Shown: one piece after another, positions 63,274 to 64,000 of the stretch
Numbering within the stretch: position 1 is the stretch's first letter
Layout: each line of letters starts with the position of its first letter
Assembly: GCA_000155435.1 (NCBI GenBank)
Contig: DS990260.1
Location: 2,098,954-2,162,953, forward strand
DNA from: Clostridiales bacterium 1_7_47FAA
GTDB lineage: Bacteria > Bacillota > Clostridia > Lachnospirales > Lachnospiraceae
Direction: 5' to 3'
Length of the DNA stretch: 64,000 bases
Position numbers and translations under genes: made by a program
The notes under the pieces: generated by a model
Told to the model about the DNA's origin: nothing
Database searches by the model: none
Seen by the model: the letters and a program-made list of their open reading frames with translations, nothing else

Positions 63274-63633
63274 TCAGCGGACCGTCACCTTAAACCGGCA
63301 ATCCTCCGCCCCGCCTAATACAGTATGTATTATTTCAACTTGTATATCCTTGTCCGGCAGCAAATCCTGTAAAATATATAAAACGCTGTTCCTTGAGCAT
63401 TCACAATGAGACACATCCGTTACCTTGCCGGATAGGACCTCATCACAAACGCATTTAGGATATCCTATTTCATAGATATGTCCAGGTTCGATTACTCTTG
63501 CAATGAGCATTTCCGTGTTACCATATTTTTTATACTGCTCATCCAGGCTGCATCCGCATTCTTCAAATTGCGCGCGCTGAATGGGCAAAACCGTGTTCTT
63601 TACACAATCAATTGCTTTTTTCTTATAGTCCAA
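63274..63633 (-). CDS. Small CxC-rich protein of unknown function
   Basis: A 119-residue soluble protein with eight Cys, six of them in three CxC pairs (ECGC at 26-28, KCVC at 61-63, HCEC at 77-79), plus GGAEDCRFKV at the C-terminus. The pattern suggests a metal or cluster site. The C-terminal GG-x-x-x-C-x-F is reminiscent of V4R-like or amino-thiazoline hydrolase-like domains, but I would not assign it. The start is TTG at 63633 with AAAGGAG 9 nt upstream. It is convergent with the preceding two genes. Confidence 0.6.
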   Translation of the reverse strand: MDYKKKAIDCVKNTVLPIQRAQFEECGCSLDEQYKKYGNTEMLIARVIEPGHIYEIGYPKCVCDEVLSGKVTDVSHCECSRNSVLYILQDLLPDKDIQVEIIHTVLGGAEDCRFKVTVR

Positions 63634-64000
63634 TATTTACATCTCCTTTACAATACAGATTTACTAAAAATAGGATACACGAAACATTACAAACAATCAA
63701 TAGATAAATATTAATATACTATTATTTCTATAAATTCCATTTTCTTCCAATATGTCCATTTTTACAGTTTCTACATGTTTGCCTTGTGCCATTGTGATAA
63801 AAGTTCAGTATCCCCACAGTCATAAAGCTGTCCGGCTAGCATTTTTCCCTCTCCGTCATGATTCCCTCCTCATATCCAGTCATATCTATTTTTTATTTAT
63901 TATATCATTAGGAATGCGACATAAGTATGCCATATTATTTAGAAAATATTTTTGGGTTTCATAATCCCGTTTACCTGATTTCCGGATAGTCAAATCTTAT
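63634..64000. other. AT-rich region with no recognised feature
   Basis: These 367 nt contain only short open frames without ribosome sites. I see no RNA gene, terminator or repeat. The region probably holds the promoter of the small CxC protein gene on its left end and may include the start of something beyond the window. Confidence 0.5.

Noticed and set aside
63752-63964. 70-codon plus-strand frame near the window end
   Set aside because: No ribosome site and low-complexity hydrophobic sequence; probably chance.
1-64000. tRNA, rRNA, CRISPR array or prophage
   Set aside because: No cloverleaf-like sequence, no rRNA segments, no regularly spaced direct repeats and no phage structural genes were seen on reading both strands.

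Overview
The window looks like a chromosomal segment of an anaerobic, low-redox Firmicute of the Lachnospiraceae, plausibly the Enterocloster / [Clostridium] clostridioforme-bolteae group. This is inferred from a class III fructose-1,6-bisphosphatase, a glycyl radical enzyme, BMP-type nucleoside transport, a clostridial lipoprotein style, near-universal AGGAGG ribosome binding sites with frequent TTG/GTG starts, and fairly GC-rich coding sequence. No rRNA, tRNA, CRISPR array or phage was seen.

Layout. 1-6.5 kb: NlpC/P60 hydrolase, HAAS-domain protein, fbp, MBL-fold hydrolase, iron alcohol dehydrogenase. 5.8-11 kb: a complete sugar ABC operon (binding protein, two permeases, ATPase) ending in a sugar-phosphate isomerase-like protein. 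11.3-12.3 kb: an Rpn/YhgA-type nuclease with a possible intragenic start. 12.4-22.3 kb: one minus-strand operon running LacI regulator, YjjI-type glycyl radical enzyme, nucleoside hydrolase, nucleoside deoxyribosyltransferase, NupO/P/Q-like transporter, a RarA-C-terminus-like protein and a BMP lipoprotein, with promoter, repeated operators and terminator all visible. 22.3-27.7 kb: MalT/LuxR regulator, a 90-residue protein, an M23 peptidase and an N-terminally truncated sigma-54 activator.

27.8-36.5 kb: serine (serC-serA-DUF1015) and branched-chain amino acid (leuB-ilvD-ilvB) biosynthesis, with a 203-bp inverted-repeat element lodged between serA and the DUF1015 gene. 36.6-45 kb: HD-GYP protein, a secreted wall-binding protein, a GNAT-ACT-M28-GNAT operon preceded by a leader peptide/terminator, and a divergent pair of unknown proteins sharing a palindromic promoter region. 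44.6-50.4 kb: phnDCE1E2-like transporter with two phosphoesterases, divergent from a Crp/Fnr-type regulator whose probable site lies near -42 of the transporter promoter.

50.7-58.8 kb: an eight-gene catabolic operon for an unknown (probably acidic) sugar: ABC binding protein and permeases without an ATPase, 2-hydroxyacid dehydrogenase, NanA-like aldolase, LacI regulator, RpiB/LacAB-like isomerase, LarA-type nickel-pincer epimerase. It appears more AT-rich than its surroundings. 58.8-59.8 kb is non-coding with regulatory sites and a decayed metallophosphoesterase fragment. 59.8-63.6 kb holds a large unknown lipoprotein with three Asp-rich calcium-type loops, a cytosolic partner and a small CxC-rich protein.

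Most interesting: the LarA/NanA-like/RpiB-like pathway, the YjjI nucleoside operon with its RarA-like passenger, the Rpn intragenic start, and the palindrome/leader/terminator module at 43 kb. All function calls are from reading the sequence; no database search was run.
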